Positions 26,422 to 35,007 of a stretch of DNA of 64,000 nucleotides are shown piece by piece. The translations under genes and the position numbers were made by a program. The stretch's first letter is position 1; the number at the start of each line of letters is the position of its first letter. The stretch comes from Luteolibacter sp. LG18 (GTDB lineage: Bacteria > Verrucomicrobiota > Verrucomicrobiia > Verrucomicrobiales > Akkermansiaceae). The DNA is taken from NCBI RefSeq assembly GCF_036322585.1, contig NZ_AP024600.1, forward strand, positions 4,836,001 to 4,900,000, written 5' to 3'. The notes below the pieces were generated by a model that ran no database searches, was not told the DNA's origin, and saw only the letters and a program-made list of their open reading frames with translations.

Positions 26422-26500
26422 CGCAATTCCACCGGGACGACCTGACGCGGTCGTCCCGGCGGAATTGCGGGGGCGCAACCGGAATTGCGGGGCGCAACGA
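26422..26500. repeat. Long near-perfect palindrome plus a tandem 20-bp repeat
   Basis: Arms of 21 bases (26422-26442 and 26449-26469) match except for one base, around TGACGC; the core arm is CCGGGACGACC. Overlapping it, GGAATTGCGGGG-CGCAAC is repeated in tandem (26461-26480, 26481-26500). It sits 30 bases upstream of the Snf2 start and ~130 bases past the end of the Mn operon, with no T-run on either strand. Confidence 0.6.
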
Positions 26501-26627
26501 TAGGCACCTGTTCTGAAATCCCGCAACAAAAAGTCTATGCGCTTCTCGTGCGGGAAATCCCCTACTCCCTCTCCACTCGTCACCGCGTGCGCCGCCAGCC
26601 GGAGAGGGGATGAAAAACACCGCTGTT

Positions 26628-27554
26628 CTAACGAACCGCCTTCTTCCGCCATTTCTTCGGGCGGATCAGGCCATCCATCGGCCCGAACAGCCAAGCCATG
26701 CAAAACAGGAAGGCCCCCGCCAGCACGATCGCCGCCGCCACGTTGCAATTCAACGCCATGGCCAGATAGAGGCCGCCCACGCTCGACGCCAATGCATGCA
26801 ATCCGGAGACCAGCAGCACGCCGGGCACCCGTTTCGCGCACAACAGGGCCGTCGCCCCCGGAAGGATCAGCAGGGCCACCGCCAGCACCGCGCCGACCGC
26901 TTGGAACGAGACCACCACCACGACCGACACCGCGGCCATCAGCAGCACATTGCTCCACCCGGGCCGGAATCCGGTGGTCCGGGCATGGGCGGGGTCGAAC
27001 GATCCCAACAGCAGCGGCCGATAGGCGATCAGAAGGAAGGCTCCCATCACGACGGAAGTCACCATGGCGGTGATCGTCACCCGCGGAACCTCCAGACGGC
27101 CAATTGCCACCGACGCCCCATGGACCGCGGTTTCCAGGCTGCCGAAAAGCACGCAATCCGGGTCCAGATCGACCTTCGCCGCATAGGTCCGCAGCAGCAG
27201 CACGCCACCGGCGAAGAATGCGGTAAAGGCGATGCCCGTGGCGGCGTCCTCCCGGATGCCCGCCCCGCGCCGGAGCGCCTCAATCGTCAGCATCACCAGC
27301 AAACCCGCCCCGGCGGCCCCCACCACCAGCAGCGGCGAGTCCAGCGAGCCGGTGAACAGGAAGGCGATCACGATCCCAGGCAACACGCTATGGCTGATGG
27401 CGTCCCCCGCCAGCGCCATCCGGCGCAGCACCAGGAACACCCCAGGCAGGGCCGAGGCCAGCGCCACGAAAAAGGAGGTGGCCACCAACCAGCAGGTCGA
27501 TTCCGAGCGCCAGGGCAGCGCCCACCATTCCGGATCGAAAATGTCCGCGGTCAT
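26628..27554 (-). CDS. Metal ABC transporter permease (MntB/ZnuB family), second subunit
   Basis: 308 residues with eight to nine hydrophobic helices of the ABC-3 permease family. The conserved GDAISHSVLPG loop follows helix 2, and ATGIAFTAFFAGGVLLLRTY comes after helix 3. It ends with a basic tail (RPKKWRKKAVR). The ATG at 27554 overlaps the stop of the preceding permease-repressor gene by four bases. It should pair with that permease as a heterodimer driven by the ATPase encoded upstream, importing Mn or Fe. It is the last gene of the operon. Confidence 0.9.
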   Translation of the reverse strand: MTADIFDPEWWALPWRSESTCWLVATSFFVALASALPGVFLVLRRMALAGDAISHSVLPGIVIAFLFTGSLDSPLLVVGAAGAGLLVMLTIEALRRGAGIREDAATGIAFTAFFAGGVLLLRTYAAKVDLDPDCVLFGSLETAVHGASVAIGRLEVPRVTITAMVTSVVMGAFLLIAYRPLLLGSFDPAHARTTGFRPGWSNVLLMAAVSVVVVVSFQAVGAVLAVALLILPGATALLCAKRVPGVLLVSGLHALASSVGGLYLAMALNCNVAAAIVLAGAFLFCMAWLFGPMDGLIRPKKWRKKAVR

Positions 27555-28837
27555 GAGTGCCCTCCTTTCCCGTCCTGGCCCACCGTGGGAATCGGGCGGC
27601 CGTGGGGGTCGCATTCGGGGAAATCGAGGACCTCCTCCAAGCGGCGCACCTCGTCCTCGCCAATGAAATGCTCCACCCGCTCGGCATCCTCGTGGACGTG
27701 GTCCGCGGCATAGGAAGCCCGGTCCGTGAGGTAGCGTTCCCACAGGCGGTGGTTGCGCACGATCTCCTCGGCCCGGCGGCGGCCGGTCGGCGTGAGCAGC
27801 AGCCCGGTGCGGTCGTCAGTCCAGATCGCATCGCGGCCCGCCACCAAACGCCCCACCCCGCGGGCAAGCGCCGTCACCGGACGGCCGTCGCGTTTCGAAA
27901 GCTCCAGCAGGGTCACACCATCGTGGCGGAAGCCCCCCTCCTCCATCACCCGGAAGATCGATTTCAGGAGATTCTCACGGGCGATCCGGCGGCGCATTTT
28001 CCAATGCCGCCAGGCATGCGCCAGCACCCCATCCCGCGGCGCGAACAGGGACACCACGGCGAAGGCCACGCAAACGGAAAGCGCCATCACCGGACCGGTG
28101 GGCAGCCCCGTGCGCACCCCGGAGATCCACACGCCGGTGGAGGCCGAAGCCGCTCCGATCAGGCAGGAAGCGGTGACCACCCGTCCGAAACGGTGGCTCA
28201 GCTTCAAGGCGGCGGCCGCCGGAGCGATCAACATCGCGCTGATCAGCACCACGCCCACCGCCTGCATCGCCACCACGATGGAGGCGGACAGGAGGAAATA
28301 GAACAGGCGGTCCAACCACTGGACCGGATAGCCGAGGAGCCGCGAGAAACCGGCGTCGAAGGCGGTGACATGCAGCAACCGGAACAGCAACCCGACCACC
28401 GACAGCGTCAGCGCCGTGACCACTGCCAGCAAACGCAGATCCCGCTGGTCGATCGCGGCGGCCTGCCCATAAAGATAAGCCTGCACGCCGGATGGCTGGT
28501 GGATCGAGATCATCGCGATGCCCGCGGCGAAGAACACGGACAGGACGATCCCGAGCGCCGCATCCGGTTTCAGCCGGGTGGTGCGCTGGATCGCATGCAT
28601 CACCGCGCTGCCCGCCATCCCGGCGAGCAAGGCCGCGGCCAGCACCACCAGCGGGTCACGCTGGGTGTTCCACACCAGTCCCGCCACGATGCCGGGCAGC
28701 ACGGCGTGGGACAGCATGTCTCCGGTGAGGGCCATGCGCCGCACGACCACGAAGGCCCCGAGCGTGCCGCAGCACAGCCCGAGCAGGAGCGCCGCGGCCA
28801 GCGCGGTGCCAAAGGCGGTATGGAGCCACTCCGTCAT
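27551..28837 (-). CDS. Metal ABC permease fused to a DtxR/MntR-type metal-dependent repressor domain
   Basis: 428 residues. Residues 1-~275 are an ABC-3 permease with GDMLSHAVLPG and LGIVLSVFFAAGIAMIS. After a basic linker (HWKMRRRIARENLLK) comes a winged-helix region (~300-350, ending LLLTPTGRRRAEEIVRNHRL). A DtxR dimerisation/metal-binding segment follows, with YAADHVHEDAERVEHFIGED, then CDPHGRPIP. The HxxE--E-EH pattern and CPHG-like tail hold the ligands used by DtxR-family repressors. The fusion would place the metal-sensing DNA-binding domain on the cytosolic side of the transporter it probably controls. Start and stop both overlap neighbours by four bases. Confidence 0.88.
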   Translation of the reverse strand: MTEWLHTAFGTALAAALLLGLCCGTLGAFVVVRRMALTGDMLSHAVLPGIVAGLVWNTQRDPLVVLAAALLAGMAGSAVMHAIQRTTRLKPDAALGIVLSVFFAAGIAMISIHQPSGVQAYLYGQAAAIDQRDLRLLAVVTALTLSVVGLLFRLLHVTAFDAGFSRLLGYPVQWLDRLFYFLLSASIVVAMQAVGVVLISAMLIAPAAAALKLSHRFGRVVTASCLIGAASASTGVWISGVRTGLPTGPVMALSVCVAFAVVSLFAPRDGVLAHAWRHWKMRRRIARENLLKSIFRVMEEGGFRHDGVTLLELSKRDGRPVTALARGVGRLVAGRDAIWTDDRTGLLLTPTGRRRAEEIVRNHRLWERYLTDRASYAADHVHEDAERVEHFIGEDEVRRLEEVLDFPECDPHGRPIPTVGQDGKGGHS

Positions 28838-29598
28838 GACCGGGGTCCACGCGCCGCGCGATCCGCGACCTGGCTGAGAAGGGTGAGGCGACCGCCGTAG
28901 GTCTTGTCCAGCAACTCCGGCGTGAACACGTCCGCCGTGTCCCCGAAGGCCACCAGGTTCAGGTTCAGGAGCATCATCATGTCGAAATAACGCTCCGCGG
29001 TGTGCAGGTCGTGGTGGACGACGAGCACCGTCTTGCCGCGATCCCGCATTTCACGCAGCAACTCGACGATCGCGCGCTCGGTGGCGGCATCGACCCCGGC
29101 GAAGGGCTCGTCCATCAGGTAAAGATCCGCCTCCTGCGCCAAAGCGCGGGCGAGGAACACCCGCTGCTGCTGGCCACCGCTGAGCTCGCCGATCTGGCGG
29201 TCCGCGAAGGGCGTCATCCCCACCTTGTCCAGCGCCGCCCGGGCTCGCTCGTGCTCCGCCTTGCCGGGCCGCTTGAACCACCCGAGCGAACCGTAGGTGC
29301 CCATCAGCGCCACATCCGCCACGGTGACCGGGAAGTCCCAGTCCACGCTCTCGCGCTGCGGCACGTAGCCGACGCGCCGCAGCGATTGCTCCAGCGGCTT
29401 ACCGAAGATCTCGACACGGCCGCCGGAGGGTTTCACCACCCCCATCACCGCCTTCAGCATGGTGGACTTGCCGGCACCGTTCGGGCCGATGATGCCGACC
29501 AGCCGGCCGGGCGGAACGACCACATCCACCCCGTAAAGCACCGGCTGGTGCCGGTAGCTAACGGAGAGATCGTGGGTCTCGAGAGCGGGTTCGTTCAT
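28834..29598 (-). CDS. Metal ABC transporter ATP-binding protein (MntA/ZnuC-like)
   Basis: 254 residues with Walker A GPNGAGKST, a Q-loop (YVPQRESVDWDFPVT, typical of Mn/Zn transporter ATPases), signature LSGGQQQR and Walker B DLYLMDEPFAGVD followed by the switch His in VVHHDLHTA. It powers the two ABC-3 permeases encoded downstream. It begins 22 bases after the outer-membrane protein gene and overlaps the fused permease gene by four bases. Confidence 0.93.
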   Translation of the reverse strand: MNEPALETHDLSVSYRHQPVLYGVDVVVPPGRLVGIIGPNGAGKSTMLKAVMGVVKPSGGRVEIFGKPLEQSLRRVGYVPQRESVDWDFPVTVADVALMGTYGSLGWFKRPGKAEHERARAALDKVGMTPFADRQIGELSGGQQQRVFLARALAQEADLYLMDEPFAGVDAATERAIVELLREMRDRGKTVLVVHHDLHTAERYFDMMMLLNLNLVAFGDTADVFTPELLDKTYGGRLTLLSQVADRAARGPRS

Positions 29599-29620
29599 GG
29601 ACGGAGATTCAAACGCGATA

Positions 29621-30397
29621 TTAGAAACGGAAGGTGACGCCCTGGAACAGGCCGAAGTCCTCCGCCGCGTCGTTGAGGCCCACGGTAAAACCGACGTCCC
29701 ATTGCAGGTTCTCGGTCTGGCCCCAGGTCAGGCCCGCGCTGGCGGTGGCCTCGTAGCTGCCGTGGCCGGTGTTTCCGATGTATTCGACGTAAAGGCCGAG
29801 CGAATCCGTGAGATCGAAACCGAGCACCGCCGTATGGACGAAATCCCACTCGTGGCGGCCCTTGTCGGAGTCCCACACGCGATCCACTTCCGCCATCAGG
29901 CCGAGGCCCATGCCGTCGCACAGTTCGATCGAAAGCGGAGCGATGAGCCCCCCTTCCCACTCGCCGGTGCTGACCTCGGTTTGGGTCGGGATCGAAACGA
30001 AGGGCATCAGGCCGAACGCGGTCTTGCCGCCGTCATTGCCCCACAGGTTCTGCTTCCAGCGCACCTCGATGTCGCCGAAGCCCTCGGCGCGGTCGGTCAT
30101 GCCGAAACCCTTGGCACGCTCGGTGACCCACGGACGCAGCACCAGTTGAAGGTCGCTGCACTCGGTGATGCCGAACTTCACGTTGGTTTCACCAAGCGTC
30201 CACGTCTCGGTGGTGATGCCCGCGTCCTTGTCACGGGTGAAGCTCCAGAAACTGGATTCGAGCTGGATCGCGCCGGGCTCGACAGTCACCGGGCTCTCGG
30301 TGGTGTCCGGGCGGTCGGGCGAAAGCTCGCGCTTGAACTCGGCGGCGGTGGCGAAGGCGGCGGTGGCCGCGAAGGCGAGGATGGTTTGGCGGATCAT
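29621..30397 (-). CDS. Outer-membrane beta-barrel-like protein (MetA-pathway/transporter type) inside the Mn operon
   Basis: 258 residues with a signal peptide (cleavage near ATAAEF). The rest is alternating amphipathic strands ending in a C-terminal aromatic (GVTFRF), the usual outer-membrane barrel signature. The N-terminal LSPDRPDTTESPVTVEPG and the region TQTEVSTGEWEGGLIAPLS resemble the Phenol_MetA_deg/transporter family (PF13557-like). Its start overlaps the stop of the binding-protein gene (TAATG). The position between the binding protein and ATPase suggests it carries the metal ion across the outer membrane; that is inference. Confidence 0.75.
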   Translation of the reverse strand: MIRQTILAFAATAAFATAAEFKRELSPDRPDTTESPVTVEPGAIQLESSFWSFTRDKDAGITTETWTLGETNVKFGITECSDLQLVLRPWVTERAKGFGMTDRAEGFGDIEVRWKQNLWGNDGGKTAFGLMPFVSIPTQTEVSTGEWEGGLIAPLSIELCDGMGLGLMAEVDRVWDSDKGRHEWDFVHTAVLGFDLTDSLGLYVEYIGNTGHGSYEATASAGLTWGQTENLQWDVGFTVGLNDAAEDFGLFQGVTFRF

Positions 30398-31341
30398 TAC
30401 TTCAGGCCTTCCACGATGGCGTTGATGTTGTGCTTCTGCATGCCGATGTAGGTGCCCTGGTCGTAGGTCTCACCGTTCATCGTCTCGGTGTCGCCGGGCT
30501 TGCCCATGGCGTCGGAGAAGAGCTGGAACTTCGAGATCTGCGCGCCCGCCTCGGCGGCGACGGCGGAGATACCCTTGGCGTTCACCGAGGACTCGGAGAA
30601 CAATGTGCGGATGCCGCGGCCACGGATGAAGGACACGAGCTGCTCGCGGTCCTTGATGCCGGCTTCCGCCACGGTGGAAACGCCCTGCAGGCCGCGCACG
30701 TCGAAACCGAAACCCTTGCCGAAGTAGAAGAACGCGTCGTGGCTGGTCACCAGCACCCGCTTGTCCGCCGGGATTTCCGCGATCCGCGTCTTGGACCAGG
30801 CGTTAAGCGCCTCCAGTTCCTTCTTGTAGGTCTCGCCGCGCTCACGGTAGCCCGCGGCCCCCTCCGGGTCCGCCTTCGAAAGCGTTTCGATCACCGGATC
30901 GACGGTCTTCACCCACAGCGAGGAATCCCCCCACACGTGCGGGTCCTTGGTGCCCTCGAAACCTTCCTGCGGGGCGAGCAGGCTGCCCTCGGGAATGCCG
31001 CTGGTCACCGGCACCACCACCCGGCCGCGCTTGGCCATGGCTTCCAGGGTTTCCTGCATCTTTCCTTCCAGATGGAGGCCGCCGTAAAAGACGACATCGG
31101 CCTTCTCCAGCGAGGTGGAGTCTTCCAGCTTCGGCACGTAGTTGTGCGGGTCGACGCCCGGCCCCATCAGGCCCTTCACCTTCACGCGGTCACCGCCCAC
31201 GCGGCTCACTAGGTCCGTCACCATCGTCACCGTGGTGGTGACCTGCAGTTGCTTCCCTTCCGAGCGGGATTTCTCCGGCGAGCAGCCGGTCAAGCCCAGC
31301 GCGACCGCCAGCGCGGCCAACCATCCAGTCGTTCGTGTCAT
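30397..31341 (-). CDS. Metal ABC transporter substrate-binding lipoprotein (Mn/Fe type, cluster A-I)
   Basis: 314 residues. The lipobox LTGC places the lipidated Cys at residue 20. ZnuA/TroA-family motifs in order: VTTTVTMVTDLV, the ligand His in GVDPHNY, the second His in VTSHDAFFYF, a Glu in LFSESSVNAKG and an Asp in ETYDQGTY. His-His-Glu-Asp plus LFSDAMG and TYIGM is the pattern of Mn/Fe-specific members rather than Zn members, which also carry a His-rich loop absent here. ATG 31341 is chosen because it starts the lipoprotein signal; an earlier frame opening at 31410 would read through the promoter. First gene of the five-gene operon. Confidence 0.9.
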   Translation of the reverse strand: MTRTTGWLAALAVALGLTGCSPEKSRSEGKQLQVTTTVTMVTDLVSRVGGDRVKVKGLMGPGVDPHNYVPKLEDSTSLEKADVVFYGGLHLEGKMQETLEAMAKRGRVVVPVTSGIPEGSLLAPQEGFEGTKDPHVWGDSSLWVKTVDPVIETLSKADPEGAAGYRERGETYKKELEALNAWSKTRIAEIPADKRVLVTSHDAFFYFGKGFGFDVRGLQGVSTVAEAGIKDREQLVSFIRGRGIRTLFSESSVNAKGISAVAAEAGAQISKFQLFSDAMGKPGDTETMNGETYDQGTYIGMQKHNINAIVEGLK

Positions 31342-31381
31342 GGGCGGCAACCTAGGCACGAACCGACCCGCCTCAAGCCAA

Positions 31382-31410
31382 ATTTTAGCCTCAGCTAATT
31401 TTAATTCCAA
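31382..31410 (-). promoter_or_regulatory. Promoter of the Mn operon with a palindromic operator in the spacer
   Basis: On the minus strand: TTGGAA (31405-31410), exactly 17 bp, then TAAAAT (31382-31387). The spacer and -10 contain TTAGC-TGAG-GCTAA (31385-31398), a perfect 5-base inverted repeat in AT-rich surroundings, similar in style to DtxR/MntR boxes. It ends ~40 bases before the binding-protein ATG. The repressor domain fused to the permease is the obvious candidate regulator. Confidence 0.6.
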
Positions 31411-31539
31411 TCAGCATGATTCATTTCCACCCGGAATTTTATTACCCAAAGGAATATTGCCCGGTAGATTCGGCAAAATGCCAGAGATCGCGGTCGTCCA
31501 TCCATCGCCAATCCAGCCGGAATCGCGCTACCTTGGAGC

Positions 31540-32775
31540 ATGCATCTCTCCCGTCGTTCCCTGCTGAAGCAAGCCGGCCTGCTGGCCACCGTCCTCCCGC
31601 TGAGCCGCGCCTTGGGAGCCGATGGCCCCGCCCCGGAACCGCTACCGGACGTGCTGCTCCCCTACCTCCAGAACCCGGGACCGGACGCGATGAGCGTGTG
31701 CTTCCTCGCCCAGAAAGCCACCGCTGTGAAGGTGGCGGTGGTGAAGGACGGCCAATCGAAGCTGGTGGAGTTCGACGCCACCGGCACCCCGATCCCCGGC
31801 ACGCCCTGGACCTTCTGGAAATCCCGCCTCACCAAACTCCAGCCCGGCACCGCCTATCGCTACCAAGTGCGCCATACCACTGGCGAAGCGAAGGCAACGA
31901 CCCCGACCTACACCTTCCGGACCTTCGACCCGAAGGCACCCGAGGTCCGCGTGGCAGTCTTCAATGACATCCACAACCACCTCGACACCTTCGAGGCCGC
32001 CCTCGCGAACCTGAAACCGGACGACTTCCAGTTCAGCATCTTCAACGGCGACATGATCAACGACCCGAGCGCAGCCGACGGGGCCTCGGTCGTGTTCCGC
32101 CTCTGGAACGACTACGTCCGCATCCTCGATGGCTCGCAGAAGCCGATCGTCTTCATCCGCGGCAACCACGAACTGCGCGGCAGCTTCAGCAAGAAACTCG
32201 CCTACATGTTCGACCTGCCGCATCTCGACGCCGCCGCCCCGGAGGAAGACCAGCAGTGGCAGTTCGCCTTCAATGCCGGGCCGGTCCATTTCACCTTCAT
32301 GGACACCGGCGAGGACGACTCCCCCACCACCGATCCCACCAGCTACAAACGCCCGCGCTTCTGGGAGGCCTTCCGCCGCAAGCAAACGGCGTGGCTCGAC
32401 CAGCACCTCGCCACGCCCGCGGTGAAGGACTCGCGGCACCGCGTGTTCGTCGCCCACATCCCGCTCCACGATCCCACCGGCGATTACTCGATCGTCTCCC
32501 GCGACGAGTGGAGCCAGCGGATTGCCACCGCGAAGTTCGACCTCATGCTCGCCGGCCACGACCACGCGTGGAAATACCTGCCGGAGAAAAAGCCCTTCAC
32601 CATCGCCAAGGGCCCGGAAACCGACACCCCGCCGATCCCGGTCCTCATCGGCGGCGGCCCGGCGATGAAACAGGGCACGGTGATCCTGCTCACCGCGGAT
32701 TCCAAGGGCCTGCGCACCAAGATGTTCGCCTCCGACGGCGGCAAGGTGCTGCACGAGGGCAGCTACAAGGCGTAA
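31540..32775 (+). CDS. Tat-exported metallophosphoesterase
   Basis: 411 residues. The N-terminus HLSRRSLLKQAGLL is a twin-arginine signal. A fibronectin-like beta domain follows (~35-130), as in purple acid phosphatases. The calcineurin-like core has all motifs: FNDIHNH (DxH), FNGDMIND (GD), IRGNHELR (GNHE), FVAHIPLH and LAGHDH. The enzyme would bind two metal ions and cleave phosphate esters outside the cytoplasm. The substrate is unknown. It is divergent from the Mn operon, which could supply its metal, although no shared regulation is visible. Confidence 0.9.
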   Translation: MHLSRRSLLKQAGLLATVLPLSRALGADGPAPEPLPDVLLPYLQNPGPDAMSVCFLAQKATAVKVAVVKDGQSKLVEFDATGTPIPGTPWTFWKSRLTKLQPGTAYRYQVRHTTGEAKATTPTYTFRTFDPKAPEVRVAVFNDIHNHLDTFEAALANLKPDDFQFSIFNGDMINDPSAADGASVVFRLWNDYVRILDGSQKPIVFIRGNHELRGSFSKKLAYMFDLPHLDAAAPEEDQQWQFAFNAGPVHFTFMDTGEDDSPTTDPTSYKRPRFWEAFRRKQTAWLDQHLATPAVKDSRHRVFVAHIPLHDPTGDYSIVSRDEWSQRIATAKFDLMLAGHDHAWKYLPEKKPFTIAKGPETDTPPIPVLIGGGPAMKQGTVILLTADSKGLRTKMFASDGGKVLHEGSYKA

Positions 32776-32784
32776 TAGCCCCCG

Positions 32785-34833
32785 CTATTTCACCATCAGC
32801 GGCTGCATCCAATCGGGAGAGGCGGGTGGATTCGCGCCATCGAGCATCACCTTCCACTCTCCATCGGTGAGATGACGGTCCGAGCGGAACTCATGGAAAG
32901 GCAAGATCGCGCCCGTGCATTCGATCTCTTCGTTTTTCCACGGATATAGCACCCGGATCTCACGCGGACGTCCCACCGCTCCCATCAGCATCCCCTGCCC
33001 CGGTTGGTTGAATACGGGAGCCACCTCCGGTGCGTCGTCGCGGGGGAACTTCCAGCCCTCCGCATCGTAGGACATGATCGAGCCGAGCCGCTCGCCGAAC
33101 TTCGCGATGACCTCCTCATCCCTGGCATCCAGTTCGATTCCGCGCAGCTCCTTCTGCGAGATGTCTCCGAGGTCGCCACAAAGGACGATCAGATCCAGCC
33201 ACCGGGCCAACAAGGTGGGAAGGTGGTTGCCTTGCAGCAGTTCGGAGACCCCTTCGAGATCCTTCCCCGCCGCGATTTTTTCCAACACCCCGACGTAGCT
33301 GTCCGTGTCCGAAATGTCCACGCCTTCCGCCTTGAGCACCGGCCAGAAGTCCACGAGCATCGAAAACCCCTGCATGCTCTTTTCCTTCAATTCAGGAGAG
33401 AGGTTGCCATCGGGCCCGCTCTCCTCTTGATTCTCCCTCATTTTCGAAAGCTCCCGGCACAAGGCGACAGCCTCACGGGCCCTAGCCTGCACATCTTGCT
33501 GAGGGGCCAGCGAACCCGCCCTCTCGAAAACCTTGCCCGCATCCGCGGCGAGCCTGCCCACGTGCCGATAGAACTTGGGATTCGGCTCCACGAAACCGTT
33601 CGGATGACTGCTGCTGATTCCCAAGGTGATCGCAGCTTCCTGTCGTTGCAGGACAAAGTCGTGGCACAGTTTCACCCATCCGGCCAACTGCGTGTTCGTG
33701 CTCTTGGCCACCCAGACATCGGACTTCATGAAAGCCGGAGCCATGGGATCCGGAGCCGCAGTCAGATCCCTCAGACACTCCAGATAACGCGTGTGGAGGT
33801 CCTCGGCGGACTCCGACCGCCGGACTTCGCTTGCCTCTTCCGGGAATCGTCTGACACCCAAGGGAGATCCCAGAAACGCCGCCATTTCCAGGGACTCCGG
33901 AAACGGTCGCGATTCCGGATCGGTCTCCGACCTGAACAACCGGACATCGATGGTGCATGCCGCCCCGAAGATCACCCTTTTCGGATCGGTCTCCGTCGGT
34001 GACGCCAGAATCCTGCGGTAATTCTCCAAATCGAACTCCATCGGATCGACGATTTCAGACACCAGATCCATCGCATCCTTACCACTACTTCCCACCAGCG
34101 CCTGAAACACCTCCGACATCTTTTCAAACTCGGGAGCCTTTTGGAATCCCGGCACCATCAACGCCATGGCGGCCACGCTTTCATCTCTCTTCACCGCGAA
34201 TGGCACCGTCTGCAGCCACCGGAGCGCTCGGAAGTAGCGGCGCAAGGACTCCTGCTCCGCATGGAATCCCGCTGGTTTGAAAACCGCATAGTCCAATCCC
34301 ACCGCACCCGTCAGGTCGTCCTTCAACCACGCGGGCATGTAGACGCCTTCCGCCTTCTCCACCCGCTTCGCTTCCGCCTCGATCCTTTTGCCAAGCTCGC
34401 CCTCCGCCCGCCACTTCCCACCGGCCAATCGTGACGCCACTCCCAGCACGATCTTCGCCCGTTCCAGCCCGGCGACATACTGGGGCTTGGTCATCCCTTC
34501 GGGTGCCTTGCGTGGCAGCGATTCCAAGACCCGATCCAAAGCGGAAGGCATCCTGGCGGCGAAGCCTTCTTCCATCTGCCTGAGCGACTGCTGCAGCAAC
34601 GAATGCCACCCGGCGATCACGCAATCGGTCGTGATGAAGAACGGGCTGTTCTCCGGCTCATACGCTGAAAACACCTGCCGGTAGGTCTTCGGAGTGATGA
34701 CCACCTTGTCCCGCTGGAACTGCTGCTGTGCCGCCTCCGACAGGGGACGCGGCTCATCCTTGGCAATGGCCACCGCCACCCCAGATAGCATCAGCCATCC
34801 CAACCGTCCGACGCATCTTGGCGTTTTCATCAT
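32785..34833 (-). CDS. Exported DUF3160-like protein
   Basis: 682 residues with a signal peptide (helix GRLGWLMLSGVAVAIA). Features matching DUF3160: an early SPFFITTDCVIAGWHSLL, NTQLAGWVKLCHDFVLQRQ in the middle, NGFVEPNPKFYRHVGRLA, and a C-terminal barrel-like part. DUF3160 proteins are large helical exported proteins without known function. Two adjacent ATGs (34833, 34830) are possible starts. The gene is convergent with the phosphoesterase gene, nine bases apart. Codon use is less GC-biased than its neighbours and the protein is richer in Ser/Glu, which might reflect later acquisition. Confidence 0.72.
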   Translation of the reverse strand: MMKTPRCVGRLGWLMLSGVAVAIAKDEPRPLSEAAQQQFQRDKVVITPKTYRQVFSAYEPENSPFFITTDCVIAGWHSLLQQSLRQMEEGFAARMPSALDRVLESLPRKAPEGMTKPQYVAGLERAKIVLGVASRLAGGKWRAEGELGKRIEAEAKRVEKAEGVYMPAWLKDDLTGAVGLDYAVFKPAGFHAEQESLRRYFRALRWLQTVPFAVKRDESVAAMALMVPGFQKAPEFEKMSEVFQALVGSSGKDAMDLVSEIVDPMEFDLENYRRILASPTETDPKRVIFGAACTIDVRLFRSETDPESRPFPESLEMAAFLGSPLGVRRFPEEASEVRRSESAEDLHTRYLECLRDLTAAPDPMAPAFMKSDVWVAKSTNTQLAGWVKLCHDFVLQRQEAAITLGISSSHPNGFVEPNPKFYRHVGRLAADAGKVFERAGSLAPQQDVQARAREAVALCRELSKMRENQEESGPDGNLSPELKEKSMQGFSMLVDFWPVLKAEGVDISDTDSYVGVLEKIAAGKDLEGVSELLQGNHLPTLLARWLDLIVLCGDLGDISQKELRGIELDARDEEVIAKFGERLGSIMSYDAEGWKFPRDDAPEVAPVFNQPGQGMLMGAVGRPREIRVLYPWKNEEIECTGAILPFHEFRSDRHLTDGEWKVMLDGANPPASPDWMQPLMVK

Positions 34834-34972
34834 GCTGGAAAAACAGCAATTCACAACACAAGTCAACCAAAAAGCTGGATTTCCAGCACTTCAATTCCAG
34901 ATCAAGCTGACGGGACATGCCTCCACCTCCATGGAAATAGCCGCTCTCCGGAAGGCTCCCCACATTCGGCGG

Positions 34973-35001
34973 TTGTCCCGAGGCTAATCCGGGTCTAGAT
35001 C
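34973..35001 (+). promoter_or_regulatory. Putative ribBA promoter
   Basis: TTGTCC (34973-34978), 17 bp, TAGATC (34996-35001); the GTG start is six bases beyond. No FMN riboswitch is recognisable in the 174-bp gap. Confidence 0.4.
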
Positions 35002-35007
35002 TCCTCC

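Noticed and set aside
31385..31398. Fur or Zur box reading of the palindrome before the Mn operon
   Set aside because: Fur/Zur sites need about 19 bp of GATAATGAT or GTTATAACAT-like sequence. Here only a TTAGC-N4-GCTAA palindrome is present, closer to DtxR/MntR style.
34834..35007. Possible FMN riboswitch upstream of ribBA
   Set aside because: The gap is 174 bp and shared with the start of the DUF3160 gene. None of the conserved RFN sequence blocks are present.
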